The notes: generated by a model from the letters alone, not told the origin. A DNA stretch of 34,210 nucleotides from Lachnospiraceae bacterium UBA3732 (GCA_002372545.1 DFHD01000051.1:1-34210), one strand, 5' to 3'; positions 1 through 8,045 are shown, numbered from the stretch's first letter. Made by a program: numbers and translations.

Positions 1-1227
1 GGCGGCGACTTCTCCGATGATCCGCTGTGGATGATCCTTTCCACTGCTGCATACATCAAGGAGACCGGCGATTACAGCATTCTGGATGAGAATGTTCCTT
101 ACAGAAATGATGAGAAGCTGGCCCAGAGCATGATGCATCATCTGCACCAGTCCTTCTACCGTGTGGTAAACAACGTTGGTCCTCACGGACTGCCGCTTTC
201 CATGCGTGCAGACTGGAATGACTGCCTGAACCTGTCCTGCTTCTCCAATACGCCCGGCGAGAGCTTCCAGACCTGGACCTCTCCCAAGTATGGCGATGAC
301 AAGTACTCCAAGGTAGCTGAGTCCCTCTTTGTGGCAACCCTCTTTACCTACACAGGCCCTGAATATGTTGCACTCTGCAAATATAAGGGTGATGAGGCTG
401 AGGCTGCAAAGGCACAGGCTGAGATCGACAAGATGAAGGCCAACATCAAGGAATTCGGCTGGGATGGCGACTGGTTCATCCGCGCTTATGACGACTTCGG
501 CAAGAAGGTCGGCTCCAAGGAATGTGAAGAAGGCAAGATCTTCATCGAGCCCCAGGGCTTCGGTATCATGTCCGATATCGGTAAGGAAGAAGGCTGGGCC
601 GACAAGGTTATCGCTGCCGTTGAAGAGCGTCTGGGCTGCAAGTATGGTCTTGTACTGAACAACCCCGCCTTCACCAAGTATTATATCGAATATGGTGAGA
701 TTTCCACCTACCCCGCAGGCTACAAAGAGAATGCCGGCGTATTCTGCCACAACAACGCATGGATGATCGCTGCTGCCGCTTATGCCGGACAGGGCGACAA
801 AGCCTATGACTGGTACAGCCGCATTGCTCCTGCTTTCCTGGAGGATATTTCCGATCTGCATCGTACAGAGCCTTACGTATATGCACAGATGATCGCAGGT
901 AAGGATGCCGGAAGAAGCGGCGAGGCAAAGAACTCCTGGCTGACCGGTACAGCTGCATGGAACTTCGTAGCAATCTCCCAGTACATCCTCGGTATCACAC
1001 CCGACTGGAATGGTCTTTCCGTAGATCCTTCGATTCCGTCCGCATGGGATGGCTTCAAGGCTACCCGCCAGTTCCGCGGCGACACCTACGAGATTGAGGT
1101 TCAGAACCCCGATCATATCCAGAAGGGCGTTAAGAGCATGACTGTTGACGGCGAGGCTGTTCAGGGAACCGTGATCCCCGTTAAGGGCGACGGCGCTGTA
1201 CATAAGGTAGTCGTTGTTCTCGGATAA
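1..1227 (+). CDS. GH94 disaccharide phosphorylase, C-terminal part (cellobiose phosphorylase-like)
   Basis: The open frame runs in from the left edge, so the start is missing; 408 residues are visible. Glycoside hydrolase family 94 enzymes cleave a beta-linked disaccharide with phosphate, giving a sugar 1-phosphate and a free sugar in the cytoplasm. The visible part holds the end of the (alpha/alpha)6 barrel and the C-terminal beta domain. The stretch SMRADWNDCLN (visible residues 67-77) contains the conserved WND aspartate, the proton donor in this family. The motifs GYKENAGVFCHNN, HRTEPYVYAQMIAGKDA and GEAKNSWLTGTAAWNF are typical of the cellobiose phosphorylase branch. Family members are about 800 residues, so roughly half is outside the window. 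Cellobiose is the best guess for substrate; chitobiose or another beta-glucoside is possible. No signal peptide is expected. The gene ends at a bidirectional terminator. Confidence 0.93.
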   Translation, partial: GGDFSDDPLWMILSTAAYIKETGDYSILDENVPYRNDEKLAQSMMHHLHQSFYRVVNNVGPHGLPLSMRADWNDCLNLSCFSNTPGESFQTWTSPKYGDDKYSKVAESLFVATLFTYTGPEYVALCKYKGDEAEAAKAQAEIDKMKANIKEFGWDGDWFIRAYDDFGKKVGSKECEEGKIFIEPQGFGIMSDIGKEEGWADKVIAAVEERLGCKYGLVLNNPAFTKYYIEYGEISTYPAGYKENAGVFCHNNAWMIAAAAYAGQGDKAYDWYSRIAPAFLEDISDLHRTEPYVYAQMIAGKDAGRSGEAKNSWLTGTAAWNFVAISQYILGITPDWNGLSVDPSIPSAWDGFKATRQFRGDTYEIEVQNPDHIQKGVKSMTVDGEAVQGTVIPVKGDGAVHKVVVVLG

Positions 1228-1260
1228 GCAGGAAGTCTTAGAGCCTGTTTGATCAGAAAC

Positions 1261-1326
1261 GAACCGGACCGGTATACCGGTTCATAAAAAAACTGCCGTA
1301 CATCGAAGGATGTACGGCAGTTTTAT
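1261..1326. terminator. Bidirectional intrinsic terminator between convergent genes
   Basis: A 12-bp perfect stem (1291-1302 with 1311-1322, core CTGCCGTACA/TGTACGGCAG) has an A run on its left and a T run on its right, so it can end transcripts from both the phosphorylase and the facing 635-residue gene. A second inverted repeat just upstream (GAACCGG 1261-1267 with CCGGTTC 1277-1283) may add to it. Confidence 0.85.
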
Positions 1327-1382
1327 CTTTTAACTGTTTATTTACATGTCTCAGCTCTTTTTGGGGCTGCTTCAGGTAAAGA

Positions 1383-3290
1383 CTACTTCCCCTTGGCCTT
1401 GTTCTGATCCTGCACCTTATTTGCCGCCGTCTTCCCTTTTCCTGCCTTTTGGGCATCTGCGGCGTTCTTTGCGGCAATGGCACGCTTCTCATTATAAGCT
1501 GTGATATCCACGAAATCCTTCTGACCCGGCTTAACATCTCTGACCTTGTTGATCCTATTGACAGAAATCATGATCTGGTTCTTTGTGCCGGGTGCGTACT
1601 GGGAAAGAAGGCCAAATGCATCCAGCGTATTATTAAACCGGAGAACTCCCTCGCCAGTACCGCGAACATTCTTCTTTCCCTTCATGTACTGCTCGCCGGC
1701 ACTGAGAAGGTTGGCGTTCAGGCGGACGATCTGTTCAGACGCCTGCTGACGACCTGCCTCTGTACCGAGATCCAGTTCCCTCAGTCTCCGGATCGCATCT
1801 ACTGAAGCACGGAAGGCTCTGTACTCTGTACTCTGTCCGCCTGCCGGCTTCATTGCCTCATACAGCTGATCCATTTTATTCACATATTCCTGGATCATAT
1901 TCTTCTCTACACCGTAGGTCTTATTGATCAGCAGATCATGCGTGCGCTCTACAGCCTCCATATCGGCCAGGCTGGCGATCATCCGCATGGGATTCTCTGT
2001 GATTGCCTGATATTCCGGCATCACCTTCACCATCTTGGCAATGGCATGGATAGCATCCACATTGAAGGGACGTCCGGCCTTCTTCATCAGGCTGGCCGCC
2101 ACGGCCTTGGAAAGGTTTTCCTTTGCCTGACGGGGATTCTCATGGATTGCGTCATAGCCGCAGTGAAGACGGATATACTGGTCATAACCCTTTCTGCCGC
2201 CCATGAGCTTCTTCTCATCATTGATCATTGCCCGCATGGAGCCGGCCTTCAGCAGATCATGAATCTTCTTACCCTCTCCTCCCTCACTGACCCAGTCAGC
2301 GAGGTGTCCATGCATCTTTTCCTCTGCAGTGATCCCTTTATGTGCGGCATTGAGCTTTTCGACCTGTGCCGGTGTAAGGTGATGATCGCGGATATACTTT
2401 TCTTTTCCGTCCTTATAATAGTTGCCCGGCCTCTGTTTCGATATCGCCGCACCGATCTCCACCTCGATATCAAAATCATCTACCTCAATAGCGTTAAAGG
2501 TGTCGGGATCGTACTCTTCCGGATTGCTCAGAGCATTTTCCCAGTCATCTTCCGGAATCTGGATTTCCCCGTTTTCCACCTTTCCGCGGAATATTTCTTT
2601 TTTAAGAAAATTTTTGTACCAGTTATGTGCCTTTTCCTCTCCGGAGGTCTTCAGTGAGGAAAGGAAAGCCGTCTTATCGCCCCCTTTAAAGCCGCAGATA
2701 TCCGCCAGTTTGCTCATGCTGGTCTGAGCAGTGATCTTATTCTCCGCATAGAGCTTTTCTTTCAGCTCCGCGTCCTCACTGTACTCCGATACCAGAATTC
2801 TCTCGATATCCAGAACATTCTTCAGGCGCGCAACGCTTTTAAGACCGCCCTTTGCCAGATAGCTGACCTTCTTTTCTCTGTCGGGATCATTCGCCGGAAA
2901 CATGCTGCGCAGCCACTTCTTATCCTGCTCCACCTCATGGCTGTATTTTGCCTGAAGCTCTCCCATCTTCCGGAACACATTGCCTACGGAACGGACAGGA
3001 GCCTGTCTCAGATGCTGTCTGAAATAGCTTTCCGCCGAGTCATATACATCCCACTCATCGTTCGTTACCGCCTGACCAGCCATGGTTCTTGCATCCAGAT
3101 GCATCTTCATTTCGATCAGATAGCTGAGTTTGGCCTCCAAAGTCTTTGCACGGACAAAGCCATTATTCATTTTTACAAGCATTTCCGCATCAACGGTTCC
3201 CGGCCCCATCACCGGGATATTCTTTTCCGGAATCTGAATATTCTGCCTTGTATCAATCTCATTTACTTCAAACTCGTTTACTTCTTTCAT
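1383..3290 (-). CDS. Large cytosolic protein of unknown function (635 aa)
   Basis: I do not recognise this family. The product has no signal peptide or membrane segment and is rich in charged residues and predicted helices. Near the N-terminus is the stretch VMGPGTVDAEMLVKMNNGF (about residues 28-46). A helical region with a KKAGRPFNVDAIHAIAKM stretch lies in the second half. The last 35 residues are a Lys/Ala/Asn/Gln-rich disordered tail (for example KAGKGKTAANK) that could bind nucleic acid or simply be a linker. The start at 3290 is backed by a GAGGAA ribosome binding site. The gene stands alone: it faces the phosphorylase across a bidirectional terminator and is followed on its 5' side by a 289-bp gap. 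No enzymatic motif (Walker, HD, zinc ligands, radical SAM) was seen. It is a real gene by length and ribosome binding site, but function is unassigned. Confidence 0.8.
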   Translation of the reverse strand: MKEVNEFEVNEIDTRQNIQIPEKNIPVMGPGTVDAEMLVKMNNGFVRAKTLEAKLSYLIEMKMHLDARTMAGQAVTNDEWDVYDSAESYFRQHLRQAPVRSVGNVFRKMGELQAKYSHEVEQDKKWLRSMFPANDPDREKKVSYLAKGGLKSVARLKNVLDIERILVSEYSEDAELKEKLYAENKITAQTSMSKLADICGFKGGDKTAFLSSLKTSGEEKAHNWYKNFLKKEIFRGKVENGEIQIPEDDWENALSNPEEYDPDTFNAIEVDDFDIEVEIGAAISKQRPGNYYKDGKEKYIRDHHLTPAQVEKLNAAHKGITAEEKMHGHLADWVSEGGEGKKIHDLLKAGSMRAMINDEKKLMGGRKGYDQYIRLHCGYDAIHENPRQAKENLSKAVAASLMKKAGRPFNVDAIHAIAKMVKVMPEYQAITENPMRMIASLADMEAVERTHDLLINKTYGVEKNMIQEYVNKMDQLYEAMKPAGGQSTEYRAFRASVDAIRRLRELDLGTEAGRQQASEQIVRLNANLLSAGEQYMKGKKNVRGTGEGVLRFNNTLDAFGLLSQYAPGTKNQIMISVNRINKVRDVKPGQKDFVDITAYNEKRAIAAKNAADAQKAGKGKTAANKVQDQNKAKGK

Positions 3291-3533
3291 GACTGTTCCT
3301 CACTTCCTGCCTGTATTTTTCATTTTCCGGAATTCCGGATATTGTTCATCTTCCGGTGCCCTGTTTTTTAAGTACCTGCTGAACAGCTGCAATCGCGGTA
3401 CCCGTACACCGGCTTCTTAATCACTGAATCAATAATAACATCAAATGTATAACAAAACAGCAACAAAAAAATGACATGCCGGACAATCTTTCTGTCTCTG
3501 CATGCCATCTTCCTTTTTTATTGTTTATTTATG

Positions 3534-3597
3534 TTCCGATTCACCCTGCATTTTCCAGGATTATCCAGTATATTCCGATTCACCCTGCGTTTTCCAG
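3534..3597. repeat. Short tandem repeat at the 3' end of the thioesterase gene
   Basis: A 25-bp unit (3534-3558 and 3573-3597, one mismatch, 39-bp period) is duplicated. The right copy contains the last codons and stop of the thioesterase gene; the left copy lies just past that stop and would encode the same ENAG-stop ending. Outside these copies, the 3291-3579 gap shows no gene and no clear terminator. Confidence 0.8.
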
Positions 3598-4311
3598 AGA
3601 AAACTCCGCGATCAGTCTTTCGCTGCCATCCTCTCCCCGGAGAAGAACGGTGTACCGTCCGTCCTCTTCAAGAAGATACGGGATCAGTACATCTCCTTTT
3701 ACCGACTGCGCCATCAGCCTGGCGCGGAAATCCGTGATCTTTCCGGTGTGCAGATTCTCCGGCAGGGCACACATAGCCAGCGCCACATACTGGGCGTTGT
3801 TCACATGATGATTGGTATCCAGATTGGCCTCCGTCACGGTGATCGACGGCTTCTCTGTCATCGGTGCCTCCGGCACGCGAAGCCTCCCCTTCGCCAGCTC
3901 CGGATAGACCGGATCCTTCAGTCCGTAGACCTCAACCTCCCTTGCGGGAGTCTCCTTGGGATGTCCGGTTTCCGTATCCACATAGGCCCAGTCCGATGCA
4001 GCATGCACGAGAAGTTCACCTGTCCCGCTGTTCCGGATCTCAAACTCACGCTTTCCCAGAAAACGCCGGAACCCGCAGGCCCAGGTATATACCCGGATAT
4101 GTTCGCAGTACTTCGGCCGTCTCAGAATATGAATGTGCCAGGAGGTCAGCATCCACGCCGCTGATCGCTCTGCCAGCCAGTCCAGTCCGATCCCGCCGTC
4201 CTCCGCCTCGAAGGTGCAGCAATCCTGAAAGTAATTGATCAGAGACACAAGGCCTGCTTTTCTGTCCTCCTCCAGTTCGCTGTATCGCACCCTTGTGATA
4301 AAGTCATACAT
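3580..4311 (-). CDS. Acyl-ACP thioesterase (FatA/FatB-type double hot-dog)
   Basis: This enzyme hydrolyses fatty acyl-ACP thioesters to free fatty acids in the cytoplasm. The 243-residue length fits the bacterial acyl-ACP thioesterase family (two hot-dog domains). The first domain covers about residues 3-130, with the helix region EAEDGGIGLDWLAERSAAWML. The second carries the catalytic signature LDTNHHVNNAQYV, with D165, N167 and H169 as likely active-site residues. The start at 4309-4311 lies only 4 bp after the stop of the acyl carrier protein gene, so the two are surely co-transcribed and probably translationally coupled. The pairing suggests the thioesterase acts on this dedicated carrier or on general acyl-ACP. 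Chain-length preference cannot be read from the sequence. Confidence 0.9.
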   Translation of the reverse strand: MYDFITRVRYSELEEDRKAGLVSLINYFQDCCTFEAEDGGIGLDWLAERSAAWMLTSWHIHILRRPKYCEHIRVYTWACGFRRFLGKREFEIRNSGTGELLVHAASDWAYVDTETGHPKETPAREVEVYGLKDPVYPELAKGRLRVPEAPMTEKPSITVTEANLDTNHHVNNAQYVALAMCALPENLHTGKITDFRARLMAQSVKGDVLIPYLLEEDGRYTVLLRGEDGSERLIAEFSLENAG

Positions 4312-4315
4312 CCGA

Positions 4316-4552
4316 TCAGTCCTCTACGCCCAGCTCTTTCAGTACACGGATCAGATCCTCAACGGTATCAATATCATTCACTTTTTCGGAAGGAAACTCA
4401 ATATTAAACTCCTCCTCCAGCGCCATCACCAGATCGTAAAGATCCAGGGAATCAATTGCCAGATCATCCTTAAAGGAAGTATCCATAGCAACATCCTGGG
4501 ACTGAATACCCAGCTGGCTTTCCATTATTTCCGTAAGCTTATCAAAAATCAT
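4316..4552 (-). CDS. acpP: Acyl carrier protein (78 aa)
   Basis: Small acidic carrier protein that holds acyl groups on a 4'-phosphopantetheine arm. The attachment site is S35 in the motif AIDSLDLYDL, followed by the typical helix VMALEEEFNIEFP. I chose the ATG at 4552 because it has an ideal GGAGG ribosome binding site seven bases upstream and gives the standard length of about 78 residues. Longer in-frame starts would add an unrelated N-terminus that overlaps the promoter. It is first in a two-gene operon with the thioesterase. No other fatty-acid synthesis gene is beside it, so it may be a second, specialised carrier rather than the housekeeping one; the window cannot settle this. Confidence 0.93.
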   Translation of the reverse strand: MIFDKLTEIMESQLGIQSQDVAMDTSFKDDLAIDSLDLYDLVMALEEEFNIEFPSEKVNDIDTVEDLIRVLKELGVED

Positions 4553-4608
4553 GCTCGACCTCCGTATGCTTTTAAACTGTGTCATGAACAGCTTTCCTAT
4601 TCGGATAT

Positions 4609-4638
4609 ACCATACAACAACCCCGCTGCTCTTGTCAA
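4609..4638 (-). promoter_or_regulatory. Promoter of the acpP-thioesterase operon
   Basis: On the minus strand a perfect -35 TTGACA (4633-4638) is followed by an 18-bp spacer and a -10 TATGGT (4609-4614). The start of acpP lies about 55 bp downstream. It sits back to back with the SCIFF promoter; the two -35 boxes are only 11 bp apart. Confidence 0.7.
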
Positions 4639-4649
4639 TCCATTTTGGG

Positions 4650-4678
4650 TTGCACCAAAACAAAATCTATGCTATAGT
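4650..4678 (+). promoter_or_regulatory. Promoter of the SCIFF ranthipeptide locus
   Basis: A -35 TTGCAC (4650-4655), a 17-bp spacer and a -10 TATAGT (4673-4678) form a strong sigma-A type promoter. The transcript would start near 4685, giving a leader of only about 25 nt before the precursor ATG. Confidence 0.75.
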
Positions 4679-4708
4679 ATACCCATATCTTTTTTAGAGG
4701 TGATAACC

Positions 4709-4855
4709 ATGAAAAGAATCAAGACCCTGGAAACCAGAAACCTCTGCCAGAGCGTGAAGACCGGCGGATGCGGCGAATGCCAGACTTCCTGCCAGAGCGC
4801 CTGCAAGACAAGCTGCGGCGTAGCGAATCAGCAGTGTGAGAAGGCTTCCAAATAA
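4709..4855 (+). CDS. scfA: SCIFF ranthipeptide precursor (48 aa)
   Basis: A ribosomally made peptide precursor of the SCIFF family (six cysteines in forty-five residues), nearly universal in Clostridia. The partner radical SAM enzyme installs thioether bonds between cysteine sulfur and other residues. The conserved C-terminal core is clear: GGCGECQTSCQSACKTSC followed by GVANQQC, with cysteines at 21, 24, 28, 32, 36 and 43. There is one extra cysteine at position 13, in the leader part. The start has an AGAGGTGA ribosome binding site. The maturase gene follows after a terminator-like hairpin. The biological role of SCIFF peptides is not established. Confidence 0.95.
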   Translation: MKRIKTLETRNLCQSVKTGGCGECQTSCQSACKTSCGVANQQCEKASK

Positions 4856-4860
4856 TGAAG

Positions 4861-4889
4861 ATGCCGCCCTCAGACGGGGCGGCATTTTT
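4861..4889 (+). terminator. Attenuator-like terminator between SCIFF precursor and maturase
   Basis: A 9-bp GC-rich stem (4861-4869 with 4877-4885, ATGCCGCCC/GGGCGGCAT) ends in a short T run. Placed right after the precursor stop and before the maturase, it probably lets only part of the transcripts continue, giving more peptide than enzyme, a common layout in RiPP loci. Confidence 0.8.
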
Positions 4890-4942
4890 CATGACTGTTT
4901 TCGCGCGGCAAAACTAATCAGTATTGAAATCACGAGGTGAAT

Positions 4943-6496
4943 ATGGTTCATCAGTACAAACTGAACGGCTACAATATCGTTCTGGACTCCTGTTCCGGAT
5001 CCATCCACAGTGTTGATGATGTAGCCTACGACATTATCGGGCTTTTTCCCGATCATACAGAAGAAGAGATTATTTCCGCGATCATGGAGCGCTACGGAGA
5101 CCGTCCGGACGTTACACCGGAGGATATCCGCGAGTGCATTGCGGATGTAAATTGGCTGAAGGAGGAGGGCCGCCTATTCACTGAGGATACCTTTGCTCCT
5201 CTCGCCGGCACCTTTAAGCAGCGAAGCGGGGATGTGATCAAGGCGCTCTGCCTCCATGTTTCCCACACCTGCAATCTGAACTGCGAATACTGCTTTGCCA
5301 GCCAGGGCCGCTACCACGGCGACCGGGCGCTCATGTCTCTCGAGGTCGGCAAGCGGGCCATTGACTTTCTGATCGAAAAGTCCGGTACCCGCCGGAATCT
5401 GGAGGTGGATTTCTTCGGCGGCGAACCGCTGATGAACTGGGATGTCTGCAAAGAGATCGTGGCCTATGCCCGTTCCATTGAAAAGGAGCATGGCAAAAAC
5501 TTCCGTTTTACCCTGACCACCAACGGTATGCTGATCGACCGGGATGTGATTGATTTTGCCAATAAGGAAATGTCGAACGTGGTGCTCAGTCTGGACGGAC
5601 GCCGTGAGGTGCATGACCGGACCAGAAAGGATTACGCCGGAAACGGCAGCTTTGACCGGATCGTGCCGAAATTTCAGGAGCTTGTCCGCTCCCGAAACGG
5701 AAAGAATTATTATATGCGCGGCACCTTCACCCACCTGAACCCGGACTTCACCGAGGACCTTTATACCATGACGGACCTTGGCTTCACCGAGCTTTCCATG
5801 GAACCGGTGGTGGCTGCGAAAAACGATCCCCTCGCCCTGACAGAGGAGGATCTGCCCATCGTCATGGAGCAGTATGAGAAGCTGGCTGTGGAAATGATCC
5901 GCCGCCGCAGAGAGGGCCGACCCTTTACCTTCTATCATTATATGCTGGACCTTACTTCGGGACCCTGCATTTATAAGCGCATCTCCGGCTGCGGTGCCGG
6001 AACGGAATATATGGCCGTTACCCCCTGGGGCGACCTTTATCCCTGCCACCAGTTTGTTGGCGAAGAGGCCTTCTGTCTCGGCAATATCTGGGACGGTGTG
6101 AAAAAGCCGGAGGTCCAGGCGGATTTCCGGAAATGCAATGCCTACGCCCGTCCGGACTGTGCGGATTGCTGGGCAAGGTTCTACTGCTCCGGCGGCTGCG
6201 CAGCCAACGCCTATCATGCATCCGGCGATGTGACCGGAATTTATGAATACGGATGCAAACTTTTCCGGAAGCGGATCGAATGCGCCATCATGATGAAGGT
6301 GGCGGAGGATGAGGATAAAGAAAAAGATAATAAAGAAGAAGCAGCCGGCGCGGCTGATCAGATAACAGACAGCCCCGAAGGGACTGTACAAAAAGGAGGA
6401 GATACGAAAGAAAATGGCAAAGAAAAAAACGGAACAGACTGTACAGGAGATGACTGCAGCGACTGCGACACCGAAGACTTCCACACCCGTTGCTGA
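4943..6496 (+). CDS. scfB: SCIFF peptide maturase, radical SAM/SPASM protein
   Basis: Radical SAM enzyme that forms thioether cross-links in the SCIFF precursor. The N-terminal ~90 residues (YKLNGYNIVLDSCSGSIHSV) match the peptide-binding region of this family. The [4Fe-4S]/SAM motif CNLNCEYC lies at residues 110-117, followed by DFFGGEPL. A C-terminal SPASM region holds the extra cluster cysteines (CGAGTEYMAVTPWGDLYPC, CADCWARFYCSGGC, YGCKLFRKRIEC). I prefer the ATG at 4943 over the in-frame GTG at 4937, which is part of the GAGGTG ribosome binding site. The body ends in the usual IECAIMMK stretch, but the frame runs on for about 65 more residues: an acidic, low-complexity tail closing with cysteines (DCTGDDCSDC, then HTRC). 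The final 83 bp overlap the next gene in another frame. Confidence 0.94.
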   Translation: MVHQYKLNGYNIVLDSCSGSIHSVDDVAYDIIGLFPDHTEEEIISAIMERYGDRPDVTPEDIRECIADVNWLKEEGRLFTEDTFAPLAGTFKQRSGDVIKALCLHVSHTCNLNCEYCFASQGRYHGDRALMSLEVGKRAIDFLIEKSGTRRNLEVDFFGGEPLMNWDVCKEIVAYARSIEKEHGKNFRFTLTTNGMLIDRDVIDFANKEMSNVVLSLDGRREVHDRTRKDYAGNGSFDRIVPKFQELVRSRNGKNYYMRGTFTHLNPDFTEDLYTMTDLGFTELSMEPVVAAKNDPLALTEEDLPIVMEQYEKLAVEMIRRRREGRPFTFYHYMLDLTSGPCIYKRISGCGAGTEYMAVTPWGDLYPCHQFVGEEAFCLGNIWDGVKKPEVQADFRKCNAYARPDCADCWARFYCSGGCAANAYHASGDVTGIYEYGCKLFRKRIECAIMMKVAEDEDKEKDNKEEAAGAADQITDSPEGTVQKGGDTKENGKEKNGTDCTGDDCSDCDTEDFHTRC

Positions 6497-7898
6497 TTTC
6501 CTTTTTCAATACGACCGAAGCGGAGCCAGCCGCTTCCACATGCCCGGACATAAGGGGAGACTTCCCGAATGCCTGGCGAAGATCGATCCCGACCTTTCCG
6601 CTGTTATGCGTAGAGACATTACGGAGGTTCATGGTGCAGACGTTCTTTCCGCTCCCACGGGAATCCTGGCGGAAAGCGAAGCACTGACCACACAGGCCTT
6701 TGGCTCTCGGCATTCCTTCTACTGTGCCGGCGGTTCCTCACAGACCATTAAGGCCATGCTTTCTCTGGCCACCACGCCCCTTCATGGAGAACCGAAGAAG
6801 ACCCATATTGCTGCCGGACGGAATGCGCACCGTTCCTTTCTTGCCGGCGCTTCTCTTCTTCCTGTGGAGGTTTCCTGGATCCCCTCCGATGCGGAAACCG
6901 CCAGCCTGACCTCCTGCCCCATCTCGCCGGAATCTCTGCGGATGTATCTGGAGGAAAAACGGGCCGAAGGAAATGCCGTAACCCATGTATATATCACCAG
7001 TCCGGATTATCTCGGAAACATGGCGGATATTGCCGGTCTTGCCCGGGTATGCCACAGTGAGGGCGCCCTCCTGCTGGTAGATAATGCCCACGGCGCGTAC
7101 CTGAAGTTCCTGCCGGAGGACCTGCATCCTCTTTCGCTGGGAGCTGACCTGGTCTGCAACTCCGCCCATAAAACTCTCCCGGCTCTGACAGGAACGGCCT
7201 ACCTGCATGTTTCCAAAAATGCGCCGGCCTTTTCAGATGCCACCGTGAGAGAGGCTCTCTCCCTCTGGGGTTCCTCCAGTCCTTCCTGGCTCATGCTGGA
7301 ATCGCTGGATCTTCTGAATCTGTATTTTGAAAAAGAAATCTACAAGGATATGGCTGACTGCTGCCGGGCTACAGACGAAATCCGGAATAAATGCCGGGAG
7401 CTGGGCATTCCTCTTTACGGCGAGGAGCCTCTGCGGCTTTCCTTCTCCGTTCCCGGACATGGCCCCAGGCTTGCCGAGCTTTTCCGGGCGAACAATATGT
7501 ATCCCGAGTACGCCGACCCTGATTACCTTGTACTCATGATCACGCCGGGCAATACGGAGGAAGACTTCCGCCGGCTTTCCGACTTTCTGCCGAAGATCAG
7601 GGAATTTGTTTCTCTGGAAACGGATGCGGACATGGAGCGCGCCCGGATCCACAGAGCCATGGCTCTTCCCACCAGAGGAGACAGCCGCCTTCCCAAGAGG
7701 GCGTATACGCTGCAGGAGGCTGTACAGCGTCCCTTCACGGTTGTGCCTACCAGCGAAGCGGAGGGCCGCATTCTGGCCCGCCCTGCATCCTTCTGCCCGC
7801 CGGCTGTTCTTCCGGCCATTCCGGGCGAAGTGATCGACCACGCGATCGTAGAATGCCTGATATACTACAATATCGGAGAGGTTCCCGTGCTTTTGTAA
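6414..7898 (+). CDS. Orn/Lys/Arg decarboxylase family PLP enzyme
   Basis: Fold-type I pyridoxal-phosphate enzyme of the Orn/Lys/Arg decarboxylase group (short YaaO/SpeA-like form, 494 residues). It would decarboxylate a basic amino acid to a diamine or agmatine in the cytoplasm; the substrate cannot be fixed from sequence. Visible signatures are RFHMPGHKG (residues 40-48), VHGADVLSAPTGIL, VDNAHGA with D223 near the cofactor ring, and NSAHKTLPALTG with K253 as the Schiff-base lysine. The C-terminal domain (about 390-494) ends in the usual PAIPGEVI region. The ATG at 6414 lies 83 bp inside the end of the maturase gene. Its GGAGG box (6395-6399) is also inside that gene, with a long 14-nt spacer, so translation is likely coupled. 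Similar genes often sit near tmk/holB in Firmicutes, not near SCIFF. Confidence 0.9.
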   Translation: MAKKKTEQTVQEMTAATATPKTSTPVADFLFQYDRSGASRFHMPGHKGRLPECLAKIDPDLSAVMRRDITEVHGADVLSAPTGILAESEALTTQAFGSRHSFYCAGGSSQTIKAMLSLATTPLHGEPKKTHIAAGRNAHRSFLAGASLLPVEVSWIPSDAETASLTSCPISPESLRMYLEEKRAEGNAVTHVYITSPDYLGNMADIAGLARVCHSEGALLLVDNAHGAYLKFLPEDLHPLSLGADLVCNSAHKTLPALTGTAYLHVSKNAPAFSDATVREALSLWGSSSPSWLMLESLDLLNLYFEKEIYKDMADCCRATDEIRNKCRELGIPLYGEEPLRLSFSVPGHGPRLAELFRANNMYPEYADPDYLVLMITPGNTEEDFRRLSDFLPKIREFVSLETDADMERARIHRAMALPTRGDSRLPKRAYTLQEAVQRPFTVVPTSEAEGRILARPASFCPPAVLPAIPGEVIDHAIVECLIYYNIGEVPVLL

Positions 7899-7965
7899 AC
7901 AACAGCACATGAAAACCTGCTTCAAATCCCTAACGATGTCAGAAAAGACCACCCCAATGTCGGAA

Positions 7966-7991
7966 AAGACCACCCCATCCGGGGTGGTCTT
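7966..7991 (+). terminator. Terminator hairpin after the decarboxylase gene
   Basis: A perfect 11-bp stem (7966-7976 with 7981-7991, AAGACCACCCC/GGGGTGGTCTT) with a 4-nt loop lies 67 bp past the decarboxylase stop. The T tract is short. The upstream copy of the left arm at 7945-7955 could pair with the same right arm. Confidence 0.6.
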
Positions 7992-8045
7992 GGCTTTGGT
8001 GCTTGGAGGGATTTGGTTTCGTACTTCGTCCGAAACCGCGCCCGG

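Noticed and set aside
5174..6484. 436-codon open frame on the minus strand opposite the SCIFF maturase
   Set aside because: Low-complexity hydrophobic product with no recognisable domain, fully antisense to a clear radical SAM gene.
8001..8045. Possible second, decayed tRNA gene
   Set aside because: Only the 13-bp 3' tail matches tRNA-Ser; the T loop and anticodon arm are missing, so it is better explained as part of the duplicated cassette.
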